A DNA stretch of 64,000 bases from Comamonas sp. NLF-1-9 (GCF_019195435.1 NZ_CP078069.1:2232001-2296000), one strand, 5' to 3'. Positions 10,255-21,436 are shown, counted from the stretch's first letter. The notes: generated by a model not told the origin, from the letters alone. Translations and numbers: made by a program.

Positions 10255-11303
10255 GGCGCGAGCTCCTGGCCGCGCTGGCGCGCGCGCTCGCGCCGCCGCT
10301 CGAGCCACTGCGCGGCCGTGCCCAGGATGCCGCCGCGCGCGAACATCACCAGCAACACCAGCGCCAGGCCGAGCCAGAACTGCCAGTACTGCGGGTTGAT
10401 GTCCGAGAGCAGGTGCTTGGCGACGATGAAGACGATGGCGCCGATCAGGCCGCCGTACAGGCGCCCGGTGCCGCCCAGGATCAGGATCAGGAGCAGGTCG
10501 GCCGAATTCTCGAAGCCCAGCACCGACAGCGAGACGAACTGGTTGGTCTGCGCGAGCACCGCGCCGGCCACGCCCGCATAGGCCGCGCCCAGCGTGTAGA
10601 CGGCCACCAGGCGGCGATGCACCGGCACCCCGAGCGCCGGCATGCGCTGCGCGTTCATCTGGATGCCGCGCAGGCTCTGGCCAAAGGGGGAATGCACGAT
10701 GCGCCGCGCCAGCCAGAACAGCAGGAACAGCACCGCTACCGCATAGAGGTAGCCCACGCGGCCATACATGTCGAACTCGAACAGGCCGAGGATGGGCTTG
10801 ATCTCCAGGCCCGGAATGCCGTCCACGCCGCCGGTGATGCGGGTGAACTTGTTGGCCAGTTCATAGAGCATGAGCGCCACGCCCAGCGTGACCATGAGCC
10901 GCGCCAGATCGCTGCCGCGCAGCACCAGAAAGCTGCTGAGAAACCCCAGCACCGCGGCAAACAGCGCGGCCAGCAGCAGCCCGGTGAGCGGATCGCCCAT
11001 GCCTCTGAGTCCCAGCAGGCCGACGGTGTAGGCGCCAACCCCGAAGAAGGCCGCGTGGCCCAGCGAGATGATGCCGGCGTAGCCGAAGATCAGGTCCAGC
11101 GAGAGCGCGAACAGGCCGGTGATCGCGATCTGGCTGAGCAGCAGGTAGTTGCCGGGAAACAGGAAGTAGGCCAGCACCGGCAGGCACCAGAACAGGTATT
11201 CCAGCGCATGCCAGCGGGCCGAGCGGCGCTGGCGCTGCAGCGTCTCGTGCAGCGCCGCGGGCGGGGCGTGCGCGGCCTTGCGGGGCACGGAGGGTGAGTT
11301 CAT
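10251..11303 (-). CDS. livM: LIV-type ABC transporter permease LivM (aromatic-operon copy)
   Basis: A 350-residue inner-membrane permease with a cytoplasmic N-terminal extension of about 30 residues and roughly 8-10 hydrophobic segments. It contains the LivM-type motifs FGYAGIISLGHAAFFGVGAY and LGGTGRLYGGLIGAIVF. It would pair with LivH as the translocation pore. It starts 9 bp after livH and overlaps livG at its stop, within the long minus-strand operon. Confidence 0.94.
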   Translation of the reverse strand: MNSPSVPRKAAHAPPAALHETLQRQRRSARWHALEYLFWCLPVLAYFLFPGNYLLLSQIAITGLFALSLDLIFGYAGIISLGHAAFFGVGAYTVGLLGLRGMGDPLTGLLLAALFAAVLGFLSSFLVLRGSDLARLMVTLGVALMLYELANKFTRITGGVDGIPGLEIKPILGLFEFDMYGRVGYLYAVAVLFLLFWLARRIVHSPFGQSLRGIQMNAQRMPALGVPVHRRLVAVYTLGAAYAGVAGAVLAQTNQFVSLSVLGFENSADLLLILILGGTGRLYGGLIGAIVFIVAKHLLSDINPQYWQFWLGLALVLLVMFARGGILGTAAQWLERRRERARQRGQELAP

Positions 11304-11312
11304 GTGCGTGCC

Positions 11313-12167
11313 TCAGTGGTGGGGACGGCCAAACAGACCTTGCGGGCGCAGGATCAGGATGAGGACCATGATGGCGTAGATGATGAAGGCGCCGATCTGC
11401 GGCACGTAGTACTTGCCCGCGACGTCGGCCACGCCCAGCAGCAGCGCCGCCCAGAGCGAGCCGAGGATGTTGCCGCCGCCGCCCACGGTGACGACGATCA
11501 GGAAGTACACCAGGTACTTGACCGGAAACTCGGGGTCCAGGCCGAGCATTTCCACGCCAAGCGCGCCGCCCAGGCCCGCCAGCGCCGAACCGAGCGCGAA
11601 GGTGAGCATGAACACCCGGTTCACGTCTATGCCCAGGCCGCGCGCCGTGCCCTGGTTGTCCACCGCCGCGCGCAGGCGCGCGCCGAACGGGGTGCGGATC
11701 ACCGACCACTGCAGCAGCGCCGCGACGATGAGGCCCGCGACCACGAGGAACAGCCGGTACACGCCGATGTCCACGCCCGGCAGGTGGATCTGCCCGGTGA
11801 GAAACTCGGGCAGGTGCAGCGGCTGCTGGCGCGCGCCGAAGAAGTAATGCGTTGCCGCGACCGCCATGAACACCAGGCCCAGCGAGAACAACACCTGGTC
11901 GAGCGCTGAGGCCTCGTACAGGCGCCGGTACAGCAGCCGCTCCAGCAGCACCCCGAGCAGGCCGGGTACGACGATGGCAAACGGAATGGTCGCGAGGAAG
12001 GGCAGACCCCAGTCATTGAGTAGCACCACGCAGACATAGCCGCCCACCATGGCGAACACCCCGTGCGCGAGGTTGACGAAGTTCATCAGCCCGAGCGTGA
12101 CCGACAGGCCGACGCTGATCAGAAACAGCAGCATGCCGAAGGCGATGCCGTCAAAAATGATCGTCAT
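11313..12167 (-). CDS. livH: LIV-type ABC transporter permease LivH (aromatic-operon copy)
   Basis: A 284-residue inner-membrane permease starting MTIIFDGIAFGMLLFLISVG, with LMNFVNLAHGVFAMVGGY, the LivH family motif near residues 27-45, and about eight membrane segments. It ends with LRPQGLFGRPHH, a typical LivH terminus. It is the first membrane component after the binding protein (65-bp gap), with livM 9 bp downstream. Confidence 0.94.
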   Translation of the reverse strand: MTIIFDGIAFGMLLFLISVGLSVTLGLMNFVNLAHGVFAMVGGYVCVVLLNDWGLPFLATIPFAIVVPGLLGVLLERLLYRRLYEASALDQVLFSLGLVFMAVAATHYFFGARQQPLHLPEFLTGQIHLPGVDIGVYRLFLVVAGLIVAALLQWSVIRTPFGARLRAAVDNQGTARGLGIDVNRVFMLTFALGSALAGLGGALGVEMLGLDPEFPVKYLVYFLIVVTVGGGGNILGSLWAALLLGVADVAGKYYVPQIGAFIIYAIMVLILILRPQGLFGRPHH

Positions 12168-12232
12168 GGTTCAAGCGCTGTGCGTGGGCGAGCGCCGGGC
12201 CGGCGCAGTGCGCGCGGCCCGGCGGCGTGGGC

Positions 12233-13411
12233 TTACTTGGCGACCTTGCCCGGGTCCTTGACCGCTTGCAGCGTGGCGAATTCCACGTTCTGCAGCTCGC
12301 CGCCGACCTCTTCGAGCTTGCGGATGTACTCGTTCTGGACCACGTCGCGCGTCTCGGCGTCGATCTGCACCGGGCCGCGCGGGCTCATCCATTGCATGCC
12401 CTTGGCCGCGGCCACGAAGGCCTCGCCCGTGGCATCACCCTTGGTTTTTTCCAGCACCTGGTAGATCAGGTGCATGCCGTCGTAGCCGCCCACGGACATG
12501 AAGTTCGGGCGGTCCTTGGGAAAGGCCTTCTTGTAGGCCGCGACATAGGCCTTGTTCTCGGCCGAGTCGTGCGCCTGCGAGTAGTGGAAGGCAGTGATCA
12601 GGCCGAGCGCCGAATTGCCCATGGCGGCGAGTTCGTTCTCGTCCGTCAGGTCGCCCGGGCCTATCGCCTGGATGCCGGCCTTGTCCAGGCCAAGCTCGCG
12701 AAAGCCCTTCATCAGCGCCACCATGGAGCTGCCCGGCGGCACGAAGGTGAACATGGCGTCGGGCTTGGCGTCCTTCACGCGCTCCAGGTAGGCGGCGTAG
12801 TCGGCGGTGTTCACCGGCGTGCGCACCTCGCCGACGATCTTGCCGCCGAGCTCGGTGAAGGTCTTCTTGAACTGGGTCTCGGCGTCGTGGCCGGGGCCAT
12901 AGTCGGCCACCAGCGTGTAGGCCGACTTGATGTTGTTCTCCGCCGCCCACTTGGCCATGGCCCACGAGCCCTGGGGCAGCGTCATCGAGACGCGCACGAT
13001 GTAGGGCGACTTTTCGGTGATCGAGGAGGTGGCGGCGTTCATCACGATCATAGGCACCTTGGCCTGGGTGGCCAGGGGCGCGACGGAGAAGGCGTTGGGC
13101 GTGAGGTCGAACCCGGCCAGGATGTCCACCTTGTCGTTGACCAGCAGCTCCTGCGCGGCGCGCTTGGCCACCTGCGGCGCCATGCCGGTGTCGTCCTTGA
13201 CGATGAGCTTGACCTTGCGCCCGGCCACGGTGTCGCCATGCTCGGCCATGTAGACGTCGATGCCGTGCTTGATCTGCTTGCCGTAGGCGGCAAACGGGCC
13301 GGACACCGACAGCACCAGGCCGATGGTCAAGTCCTTGGCCTGGGCCAGTCCTGCGCTGGCCAGCGCGGCGGCGACCAGCGTGGCCCGGATGGCGGTTTTG
13401 ATGGGTCGCAT
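12233..13411 (-). CDS. Periplasmic substrate-binding protein of LIV-type transporter
   Basis: A 392-residue type I periplasmic binding protein (peripla_BP_6/LivK-like). A signal peptide (MRPIKTAIRATLVAAALA, cleavage after GLAQA) is followed by DLTIGLVLSVSGPFAAYGKQ, the family's first strand and ligand loop. The ATG at 13411 has AGGAGAC four bases upstream. It lies 40 bp after mobA and precedes livHMGF, so it delivers ligand to this transporter. Co-transcription with 3-hydroxybenzoate and protocatechuate genes points to an aromatic acid ligand. That is inference. Confidence 0.92.
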   Translation of the reverse strand: MRPIKTAIRATLVAAALASAGLAQAKDLTIGLVLSVSGPFAAYGKQIKHGIDVYMAEHGDTVAGRKVKLIVKDDTGMAPQVAKRAAQELLVNDKVDILAGFDLTPNAFSVAPLATQAKVPMIVMNAATSSITEKSPYIVRVSMTLPQGSWAMAKWAAENNIKSAYTLVADYGPGHDAETQFKKTFTELGGKIVGEVRTPVNTADYAAYLERVKDAKPDAMFTFVPPGSSMVALMKGFRELGLDKAGIQAIGPGDLTDENELAAMGNSALGLITAFHYSQAHDSAENKAYVAAYKKAFPKDRPNFMSVGGYDGMHLIYQVLEKTKGDATGEAFVAAAKGMQWMSPRGPVQIDAETRDVVQNEYIRKLEEVGGELQNVEFATLQAVKDPGKVAK

Positions 13412-13451
13412 GAAAGTCTCCTTGGGGGTGGTGAAAGCAGAAAAAAGCGGC

Positions 13452-15344
13452 TCAGCCGCGCGGGCGCAAGATGGCGCCAAGGAAGGCCGCGAGCTCGGCC
13501 CTTGCGGCCAATGGCAGCACGTGCGCGACGTATTGGTCCGGGCGCACCAGAACCATGGCCCCGGCGCGGTCTATGCCGCGCAGCGCAAAGATGTCCTCGC
13601 CCGGCAGCGTGGCGAACACGTTCTCGTAGTCGACGAGCTGCCAGGGGCCTGTGCGCGGCTTGTAGGCCAGCGGCACCCGCTCGATAGCGACCGCCTCGTG
13701 CGGCTGCTGGTAGATGATCTTGATGTCGAACCAGGCGTTGTCGTCCAGCCCCGCCGGGGTGTGGGCGCGCACCGGCGACTCTGGCGCATCGGCCAGCCAG
13801 CGGCCCAGCGCGCCGGCCGCGGAATCCTCGCCGGCAGGTGGCGCGTCGGCAAACACGTACAGGCGCCAGCGCCCGTCGGCGCGCGCCTGGTGGCCCAGGT
13901 GCAGCGGCCGCGCGTCGGCCACGCGCACCACGCGCGCGGACTTGAAGCGCTTGCCGATCGCAAAACCCGTGGCCAGGTGCTGGTGCGTCGCCTCGCCGGT
14001 GATGGACGAGGGCGCGTACTGCGTCATGAAGCCCTGGGCAAATTCGGTGATCTGCGCGTAGGCCGCCTCGACCTCCTCGGGGCTGCCCAACTGCTCTGGC
14101 GGCGTGGCCATCATCGTGGCCCAGCGCTTGTCAAAGTCGATGATGTCCTGCCCTATGACCTGGCGCTCGGCCGAATAGCTGGCCAGCAGGCTCTCGGGGC
14201 TGCGCCCTTCGAGCACGTGCGCGAGCTTCCAACCGAGGTTGAAGCCGTCCTGCATGGACACGTTCATGCCCTGCCCGGCCTTGGCGCTGTGGGTGTGCGC
14301 GGCGTCGCCGGCGATGAACACCCGCGGCGCGCGCACGCCGCGCTGCTCTGCCGGCACGTCGTCAAAGCGGTCGCACACGCGGTGGCCGACCTCGTACACG
14401 CTGTACCAGGCGACGTGGCGCACGTCGAGCGTGTAGGGGCGCAAGATGGCCTGGGCGCGCGCAATGGTCTGCTCTACCGTGGTCTGGCGCACCGCAGCGC
14501 CGGCGCCGGGCTGCACCTCGCCCAGATCGACGTAGAGCCGGAACATGAAGCCGCCTTCGCGCGGAATCAGGAGAATGCTGCCGCCCTCGCCCGACTTGAT
14601 CACGCACTTGGTGCGCACGTCGGGAAAGTCGGTCACCGCCAGCAGGTCGATCACGCCCCAGGCGTGGTTGGAGGTGCTGCCCTGGAATTCGCAGCCCACG
14701 GCGCGGCGCACGCGGCTGTGCGCGCCGTCGGTGCCGACCAGATAGCGCGCGCGCACCGTGCGCATCTGGCCTTCGTGTTCCCCGGCGGTGTGGCGCAGAG
14801 TCGCGCTGACAGGGTATTCGCCGTGCCGGGCAAGCTGCAGATCCTGCAGCTCCAGCCCGTAGTCCACCTGCATGCGCGTGGGCGCGCGCTGCATGAATTG
14901 GGCAAAGTAGTCGAGCACGCGCGCCTGGTTGACCAGGATGTGCGGGTATTCGCTCACGCCGTGCTCGTCCTCGGGCTCGCGCGTGGCGCGCACGATGCGC
15001 GCGGGATCCTGCGGGTCGGGCTTCCAGAACACGGTCTGCGTCACCTCGCAGCCTTCGGCGACGATTTCATCGGCAAAGCCGAAGGCCTCGAAGGTCTCGA
15101 CGCTGCGCTTCTGGATACCGTCGGCCTGACCGATCGCAAGGCGCGCGGCGCGCCGGTCGATGATGCGCGTGCGGATGCCGGCAAACTGCGACAGCTGCGC
15201 CGCCACGATCATGCCGGCCGGCCCCGCGCCGACGATGAGCACGTCCAGCTCTTCGGGCAATTGCGTGGGGCGGTCCAGCCCGACGCCGGCGGCGGGCTGC
15301 ACGCGCGGGTCGCTGGAGACGTAGCCGTGGTGGTGAAACTGCAT
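13452..15344 (-). CDS. mobA: FAD-dependent aromatic hydroxylase, probably 3-hydroxybenzoate 4-monooxygenase
   Basis: A 630-residue class A flavoprotein monooxygenase of the phenol 2-monooxygenase/MobA group. It has the FAD dinucleotide fold [10 protein letters not shown] (about 37-46), the NAD(P)H/FAD motif LVGTDGAHSRVRRAVG, the flavin motif GDAAHTHSAKAGQGMNVSMQD split around residue 330, and a C-terminal thioredoxin-like domain ending near 630. The length is close to MobA (about 640). Position between ligC and an ABC transporter in a protocatechuate 4,5-cleavage operon supports 3-hydroxybenzoate to protocatechuate. Phenol 2-monooxygenase is the main alternative, but phenol is handled by the multicomponent enzyme elsewhere in this window. 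Confidence 0.82.
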   Translation of the reverse strand: MQFHHHGYVSSDPRVQPAAGVGLDRPTQLPEELDVLIVGAGPAGMIVAAQLSQFAGIRTRIIDRRAARLAIGQADGIQKRSVETFEAFGFADEIVAEGCEVTQTVFWKPDPQDPARIVRATREPEDEHGVSEYPHILVNQARVLDYFAQFMQRAPTRMQVDYGLELQDLQLARHGEYPVSATLRHTAGEHEGQMRTVRARYLVGTDGAHSRVRRAVGCEFQGSTSNHAWGVIDLLAVTDFPDVRTKCVIKSGEGGSILLIPREGGFMFRLYVDLGEVQPGAGAAVRQTTVEQTIARAQAILRPYTLDVRHVAWYSVYEVGHRVCDRFDDVPAEQRGVRAPRVFIAGDAAHTHSAKAGQGMNVSMQDGFNLGWKLAHVLEGRSPESLLASYSAERQVIGQDIIDFDKRWATMMATPPEQLGSPEEVEAAYAQITEFAQGFMTQYAPSSITGEATHQHLATGFAIGKRFKSARVVRVADARPLHLGHQARADGRWRLYVFADAPPAGEDSAAGALGRWLADAPESPVRAHTPAGLDDNAWFDIKIIYQQPHEAVAIERVPLAYKPRTGPWQLVDYENVFATLPGEDIFALRGIDRAGAMVLVRPDQYVAHVLPLAARAELAAFLGAILRPRG

Positions 15345-15399
15345 GGAAGTGTGGCTCCGGTCAGGGCGGGCGCTGGCGGGGTCGGCGCGATGAAAAGCC

Positions 15400-16356
15400 T
15401 CAGGCGGCGAGCTGGCGCTCGAGCAGGTCGAGCACCTCGTAGCAGGGCAGCACCTGGGCCACGCTGGCATTGGGCTCGCGCCCCTCGCGGATGGCAGCAA
15501 AGAATTCGCGGTCCTGCAGCTCGATGCCGTTCATCGAGACGTCCACCTGGCTCACGTCGATTTTCTCGTCGCGCCCGTTGCTCAGATCGTCGTAGCGCGC
15601 GACGTAGGTGCCGCTGTCGCCGATGTAGCGAAAGAAGGTGCCCAGCGGCCCGTCGTTGTTGAACGACAGCGACAGCGTGCAGATCGCGCCATTGGCCGCC
15701 TTGAGCTGGATGCTCATGTCCATGGCGATGCCCAGCTCGGGATGGATGGGGCCCTGCAGCGCATGCGCCTGCACGATGGGGCTGCCCGCCTGCCAGGCAA
15801 ACAAGTCCACGGTGTGCGCCGCATGGTGCCAGAGCAGGTGGTCGGTCCAGGAGCGCGGCTGGCCCAGCGCATTGGTGTTGCTGCGCCGAAAGAAATAGGT
15901 CTGCACATCCATCTGCTGGATTTGCAGCTCGCCCGCGGCGATGCGCCGGTGCACCCACTGGTGGCTGGGGTTGAAGCGGCGCGTGTGCCCGACCATGGCC
16001 ACCTTGCCGCTCTTGCGCTGCGCCTGCGCCACCTGCTGGCCGTCGGCGAGCTTGTCGCACAGCGGGATTTCCACCTGCACGTGCTTGCCCGCCTCCAGGC
16101 ACTGGATGGCCTGGGCCGCATGCATCTGCGTGGGCGTGCACAGGATGACCGCGTCCACATCGGGGCGCGCCAGCACCTCGGCCAGATCGGTGCCGGCGTG
16201 GGCAATGCCGTACTTGCGCGCCACCTCCTCGGTGGGGGCAAGGCGCCGCCCGACGAGCGCGACCACTTGCACGCCCTCGATCTGGCGCATGCCTTCCAGA
16301 TGCTTGATGCCGAAGGCCCCGGCACCGACCAGGGCGACCTTGATGGGAGTGTTCAT
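15400..16356 (-). CDS. ligC: 4-Carboxy-2-hydroxymuconate-6-semialdehyde dehydrogenase
   Basis: A 318-residue Gfo/Idh/MocA-fold oxidoreductase. The N-terminal Rossmann motif is VALVGAGAFGIKHLEG and the EIPLCDKLADG segment lies at the domain junction. It oxidises the ring-cleavage product (hemiacetal form of 4-carboxy-2-hydroxymuconate-6-semialdehyde) with NAD(P)+ to 2-pyrone-4,6-dicarboxylate. The direct genetic context ligA-ligB-ligC fits LigC/PmdC. Start ATG 16356; a family A repeat fills the gap upstream. Confidence 0.92.
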   Translation of the reverse strand: MNTPIKVALVGAGAFGIKHLEGMRQIEGVQVVALVGRRLAPTEEVARKYGIAHAGTDLAEVLARPDVDAVILCTPTQMHAAQAIQCLEAGKHVQVEIPLCDKLADGQQVAQAQRKSGKVAMVGHTRRFNPSHQWVHRRIAAGELQIQQMDVQTYFFRRSNTNALGQPRSWTDHLLWHHAAHTVDLFAWQAGSPIVQAHALQGPIHPELGIAMDMSIQLKAANGAICTLSLSFNNDGPLGTFFRYIGDSGTYVARYDDLSNGRDEKIDVSQVDVSMNGIELQDREFFAAIREGREPNASVAQVLPCYEVLDLLERQLAA

Positions 16357-16367
16357 TTCTTTCCCTT

Positions 16368-17715
<1,348 letters not shown>

Positions 17716-17727
17716 GGCGTACTCCTT

Positions 17728-18645
17728 TCAGTGCGCTTCGGGCCAGTACAGGCGCATCGGGTTGTCGACCAGCAGCTTGCGTTGCAGCTCGGCCGTGGGC
17801 GCGATGTGCGGGATGAAATCGACCAGCAGCCCGTCGTCGGGCATGTGCTGCTTGAGATTGGGGTGCGGCCAGTCGGTGCCCCAGAGCACGCGGTCGGGAA
17901 ACTCCTGCACCACGCGGCGCGCAAACGGCACCACGTCGCGGTAGGCGGCCTGCTCGCCATGCAGGGCGGGCGGGCCGCTTACCGACAGGCGCTCGGGGCA
18001 GCTCACCTTGCTCCAGACGTTGGCGTGCTCGCGCATGAACTTGAGGAAGAGCGCGAATTGCGCGCTGTCCACGCCCTTGGCGACGTCGGGGCGGCCCATG
18101 TGGTCGACCACGACGGTGGTGGGCAGCGCGCTGAAGAAGTCCCAAAGCTCGGGCAGGTCTGCCGCCTCGAAGTAGATCACCACATGCCAGCCCAGCGGGC
18201 GGATGCGCTCGGCAATTTCCATCAGCTCTTCGCGCGGCGTGAAGTCCACGAGGCGCTTGACGAAGTTGAAGCGCACGCCGCGCACGCCGGCCGCATGCAG
18301 GCGCTGCAATTCTTCGTCGCTCACGCCGCGGCGCACCGTGGCGACGCCGCGCGCGCGGCCGCCCGCGGCCTGCAGTGCGTCGACCAGCGCGCGGTTGTCC
18401 GCGCCGTGGCAGGTGGCCTGCACGATGACGTTGCGCGCAAAGCCCAGGTGATCGCGCAGCGCAAACAGCTCGGCCTTGCCCGCGTCGCAGGGCGTGTATT
18501 TGCGCTCGCTGGCGTAGGGGAATTCATCGCCCGGGCCGAAGACGTGGCAATGCGCATCGACCGCGCCCGGCGGGAGTTGAAAGCGCGGACGCGACGGGTT
18601 TTGGTACCAGTCGAGCCAGCCGGGGGTTTTTTCAAAGCGGCTCAT
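17728..18645 (-). CDS. ligI: 2-Pyrone-4,6-dicarboxylate hydrolase
   Basis: A 305-residue amidohydrolase-fold lactonase that opens 2-pyrone-4,6-dicarboxylate to 4-oxalomesaconate. It has GAVDAHCHVFGP (His-x-His metal-binding motif), VVDHMGRPD, and the late WGTDWPHPN motif with catalytic Asp. The start at 18645 overlaps the DUF1932 dehydrogenase stop by 4 bp. The Pmd equivalent is PmdD. Confidence 0.94.
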   Translation of the reverse strand: MSRFEKTPGWLDWYQNPSRPRFQLPPGAVDAHCHVFGPGDEFPYASERKYTPCDAGKAELFALRDHLGFARNVIVQATCHGADNRALVDALQAAGGRARGVATVRRGVSDEELQRLHAAGVRGVRFNFVKRLVDFTPREELMEIAERIRPLGWHVVIYFEAADLPELWDFFSALPTTVVVDHMGRPDVAKGVDSAQFALFLKFMREHANVWSKVSCPERLSVSGPPALHGEQAAYRDVVPFARRVVQEFPDRVLWGTDWPHPNLKQHMPDDGLLVDFIPHIAPTAELQRKLLVDNPMRLYWPEAH

Positions 18646-19568
18646 GCATTGCCTCTCTCGAGATGGGCGAGCAGCCGGTCGGCCTCGGCGCGCCAGTCGG
18701 CGCTGCGCGCAAAACCCGGGCTGCCGCGCTCGCCAAACACGCCGGCGTCGGCCAGGTCGGCAATCCAGGCCTGGCGCTCGGCCGCGCCCTCGGCGATGAA
18801 GGCGGGCAGGCCGGCTTCGCGCACCGTGCGCGCACACTGCTGCATCTCCTCGCTGCGCCGGCGGCCGTGTTCGATCACGCGCTGAAAGAAGTACGCGCCC
18901 TGGCGCTCCCAGTCGATGCCGGGAAAGGTTTCGGCCAGCGAGGCGAGCACCGCGTCTTGCACACCGTAGTGGCGCGCCGCGGCAAAGCTTTCTATCAGCA
19001 TGGCTTCGAGCCCCTTGATCACCACGCTGCGGCACATCTTGGTGGCCGAGGCGACGCCCAGGCGCTCGCTGGCGAGCGTTGCGGCAAAGCCCAGGGGCTT
19101 GAGCTGCGCGGCAAGCTCACCGGCATGCGCGCCGCCGAGCAGCAGCGGCACGCGGATGCGGTGCGGCGGCACGCTGCTCATGACCGCGCCTTCGACATAG
19201 CGCCCGCCGGCGCCGTCGATCAGCGCCCCCGCCTGCTGCTTGGCGCCGGGCGAGGCGGAATTGAAATCCAGATAAAAGGTGCCGGCCTTGAGCGCGGGCG
19301 CGCAGGCGCGCGCAGCCTGCAGCGTCTGGCTGGCGGTGACGGCGCAGATCAGCAGATCGCTGCGCGCGGCCAGCTCGGCGTGGCCTGCGGCAAGCTGCAC
19401 ACCCTGGGCGGCGGCGTGGGCCTGCAGCGCAGCGGCGCCGCTGCCCGCGAGCTTGAGGTCGTAGGCGCAGACCGCCAGCGCCTGCGCGCGCAGGTCTTCG
19501 GCCAGGATGCGCCCGACCTCGCCGTAGCCCACGAGGCCTATGCTCCAGTTGCGTGCAGACGCAGTCAT
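18642..19568 (-). CDS. NAD(P)-dependent oxidoreductase with DUF1932 C-terminal domain
   Basis: A 308-residue protein of the 6-phosphogluconate/3-hydroxyisobutyrate dehydrogenase type. The Rossmann motif IGLVGYGEVGRILAEDL is at residues 9-25 and the C-terminal helical half has the DUF1932 pattern SATKMCRSVVIKGLEAMLIE. The reaction is unknown. It lies between ligK and ligI with tight spacing and 4-bp overlap, so it is expressed with protocatechuate catabolism. It may act on a pathway acid or a side product. No step of the known pathway requires it. Confidence 0.85.
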   Translation of the reverse strand: MTASARNWSIGLVGYGEVGRILAEDLRAQALAVCAYDLKLAGSGAAALQAHAAAQGVQLAAGHAELAARSDLLICAVTASQTLQAARACAPALKAGTFYLDFNSASPGAKQQAGALIDGAGGRYVEGAVMSSVPPHRIRVPLLLGGAHAGELAAQLKPLGFAATLASERLGVASATKMCRSVVIKGLEAMLIESFAAARHYGVQDAVLASLAETFPGIDWERQGAYFFQRVIEHGRRRSEEMQQCARTVREAGLPAFIAEGAAERQAWIADLADAGVFGERGSPGFARSADWRAEADRLLAHLERGNA

Positions 19569-19585
19569 GGCGCGCGCTTCCTGCT

Positions 19586-20269
19586 TCAATCGATGTAGCG
19601 CAAACCGGCCTTGGCCAGGCCCTCGCGCATCTTGTAGTAGTCCAGGCCGAGCACGCCGCTGGCGAAGATCTCGCGCTTGCCGCCCTCGTTGTCCTCGCGC
19701 TTTTGCGCCGCTTGCAGCGTGGCGCCGGCGCGCTCGCGCGGCACGCAGACGACGCCGTCGTCGTCGGCCACGACCACGTCGCCCGGGCGCACCCACATGC
19801 CGGCGCAGACCACGGGGATATTGACCGAGCCCAGCGTTGCCTTGATCGTGCCCTTGGAGGAAATCGCGCGGCTCCAGACCGGAAAGCCCATCTCCTGCAG
19901 CGTGCGCACGTCGCGCACACCGGCGTCGATGATGAGGGCACGCGCGCCCTGCGCCTTGAAGCTGGTGGCCAGCAGGTCGCCAAAATAGCCGTCGGTGCAT
20001 TCGCTGGTCACGCCCGCGACCACGACGTCGCCCGGGCGGATCTGTTCGGCCGCGACGTGCAGCATCCAGTTGTCGCCGGGCTGCAGCAGCACCGTCACGG
20101 CCGTGCCCGAGACGCGCGCGCCCGGGTAGATGGGACGCATATAGGGTTTGAGCAGCCCCACTTTGCCCAGCGCCTCGTGCACCGTGGCGCTGCCGTAGTG
20201 CGCCAGCGCGTCGGCGCTGGCCCGGTCGGCACGCTCGATGTTGCGATAGACCACGCCCAGTTCGTACAT
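19586..20269 (-). CDS. ligK: 4-Carboxy-4-hydroxy-2-oxoadipate aldolase / oxaloacetate decarboxylase
   Basis: A 227-residue class II (HMG/CHA) pyruvate aldolase of the RraA-like fold that splits 4-carboxy-4-hydroxy-2-oxoadipate into pyruvate and oxaloacetate. Features: [12 protein letters not shown] at the N-terminus, [30 protein letters not shown] with the catalytic Arg, and DDDGVVCVP. Length matches LigK/PmdF (227-228). It precedes the DUF1932 gene by 17 bp. Confidence 0.95.
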   Translation of the reverse strand: MYELGVVYRNIERADRASADALAHYGSATVHEALGKVGLLKPYMRPIYPGARVSGTAVTVLLQPGDNWMLHVAAEQIRPGDVVVAGVTSECTDGYFGDLLATSFKAQGARALIIDAGVRDVRTLQEMGFPVWSRAISSKGTIKATLGSVNIPVVCAGMWVRPGDVVVADDDGVVCVPRERAGATLQAAQKREDNEGGKREIFASGVLGLDYYKMREGLAKAGLRYID

Positions 20270-20293
20270 TGTCAACTCCGTTTCCGTTTCTTC

Positions 20294-20386
20294 CTGCCCC
20301 TCTGGGGGAGGCTTGGGGTGGTGGCGAGCACCTGGCGTTGTGGCCCGCAAGCCCCCATCCCTGCCTTCCCCCAGAGGGGGAAGGTG
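20294..20386. repeat. C/G-run palindromic repeat family B, locus 1
   Basis: An inverted-repeat pair in the 124-bp gap between ligJ and ligK. The left arm is CCCCTCTGGGGGAGG, the right arm CTTCCCCCAGAGGGGGAAG, separated by about 60 bp. Related elements lie at 43813-43925, 44868-44897 and 48600-48748. Strong RNA stem-loops are expected, so it may affect mRNA processing or partial termination within the operon. Confidence 0.7.
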
Positions 20387-20393
20387 CCTTGAT

Positions 20394-21422
20394 TCACAAA
20401 CCGCGCGCCTTGAGCCGCGCATCCAGGCGCGTGAACACGCGCCGCGCGTTGCCTTCGTAGACCAGGTGCTTCTCCTCGGGCGTGAGGTTCTGCGTCGCCT
20501 CGACATAGCGGCGGGTGTCGTCGTAGTAATGCCCGGTCTCGGGGTCGATGCCGCGCACCGCGCCGATCATTTCGCTGGCGAACAAGATGTTCTTCACCGG
20601 GATCACCTCGGTCAGCAGGTTGATGCCCGGCTGGTGGTAGACGCAGGTGTCGAAATAGACGTTGTTCAGCAGGTGCTCGTCGAGCAGCGGTTTCTTGAGC
20701 TCTTGCGCCAGACCCCGGTAGCGCCCCCAGTGGTAGGGCGCGGCGCCGCCGCCGTGCGGAATCAGGAACTTGAGCGTGGGGAAATCCTTGAACAAGTCGC
20801 CCTGGATGAGCTGCATCACCGCCGTGGTGTCGGCATTGATGTAGTGCGCGCCGGTGGTGTGAAAGCAGGCATTGCAGCTGGTGCTCACGTGGATCATTGC
20901 GGGGATGTCGTGCTCGACCATCTTCTCGTAGATCGGATACCAGTGGCGGTCGGTCAAGGGCGGGCTGCTCCAGTGCCCGCCCGAGGGGTCGGGGTTGAGG
21001 TTGATGCCGACGGCGCCGTACTCGCGCACGCACTTTTCAAGTTCGGGGATGCAGCTGGCCGGGTCAACGCCGGGCGACTGCGGCAGCATAGCCGCAGGCA
21101 CGAAGTGCTCGGGGAAGAGCGCACTCACGCGGTGGCACAGCTCGTTGCAGATCGCGGCCCAGGTGCTCGAGGTCTGGAAGTCACCGATGTGGTGCGCCAT
21201 GAAGCTCGCGCGCGGGCTGAAGATGGTCAGGTCGCTGCCGCGCTCCTGCATCAGGCGCAACTGGTTTTTTTCGATGCTCTCGCGGATCTCGTCGTCGCTG
21301 ATGCTGAGCTCCGAAGCGCGGGGCGACGAACTGGCGTCGGCAAGCGCGGCAATCTGCCGCTGGCGCCACTCGCCCAGCGCCGCGGGTGCGGTGGTGTAGT
21401 GGCCGTGCACGTCGATGATCAT
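20394..21422 (-). CDS. ligJ: 4-Oxalomesaconate hydratase
   Basis: A 342-residue amidohydrolase-superfamily hydratase that adds water to 4-oxalomesaconate to give 4-carboxy-4-hydroxy-2-oxoadipate. It has [13 protein letters not shown] at the N-terminus (metal-binding HGH), [20 protein letters not shown], and [15 protein letters not shown]. The length agrees with LigJ/PmdE (about 341). The ATG at 21422 is chosen over one 36 bp upstream because MIIDVHGHY is the conserved family start. Confidence 0.94.
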   Translation of the reverse strand: MIIDVHGHYTTAPAALGEWRQRQIAALADASSSPRASELSISDDEIRESIEKNQLRLMQERGSDLTIFSPRASFMAHHIGDFQTSSTWAAICNELCHRVSALFPEHFVPAAMLPQSPGVDPASCIPELEKCVREYGAVGINLNPDPSGGHWSSPPLTDRHWYPIYEKMVEHDIPAMIHVSTSCNACFHTTGAHYINADTTAVMQLIQGDLFKDFPTLKFLIPHGGGAAPYHWGRYRGLAQELKKPLLDEHLLNNVYFDTCVYHQPGINLLTEVIPVKNILFASEMIGAVRGIDPETGHYYDDTRRYVEATQNLTPEEKHLVYEGNARRVFTRLDARLKARGL

Positions 21423-21436
21423 GAAGGGTTTGCCTC

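Noticed and set aside
13452..15344. Single-component phenol 2-monooxygenase
   Set aside because: Sequence type allows it, but the operon context (protocatechuate genes) and the presence of a multicomponent phenol hydroxylase favour 3-hydroxybenzoate 4-monooxygenase. Not excluded.
20294..20386. Family B palindromes as Rho-independent terminators
   Set aside because: No T run follows the arms on the transcribed strand, and the elements sit inside operons; treated as repeats.
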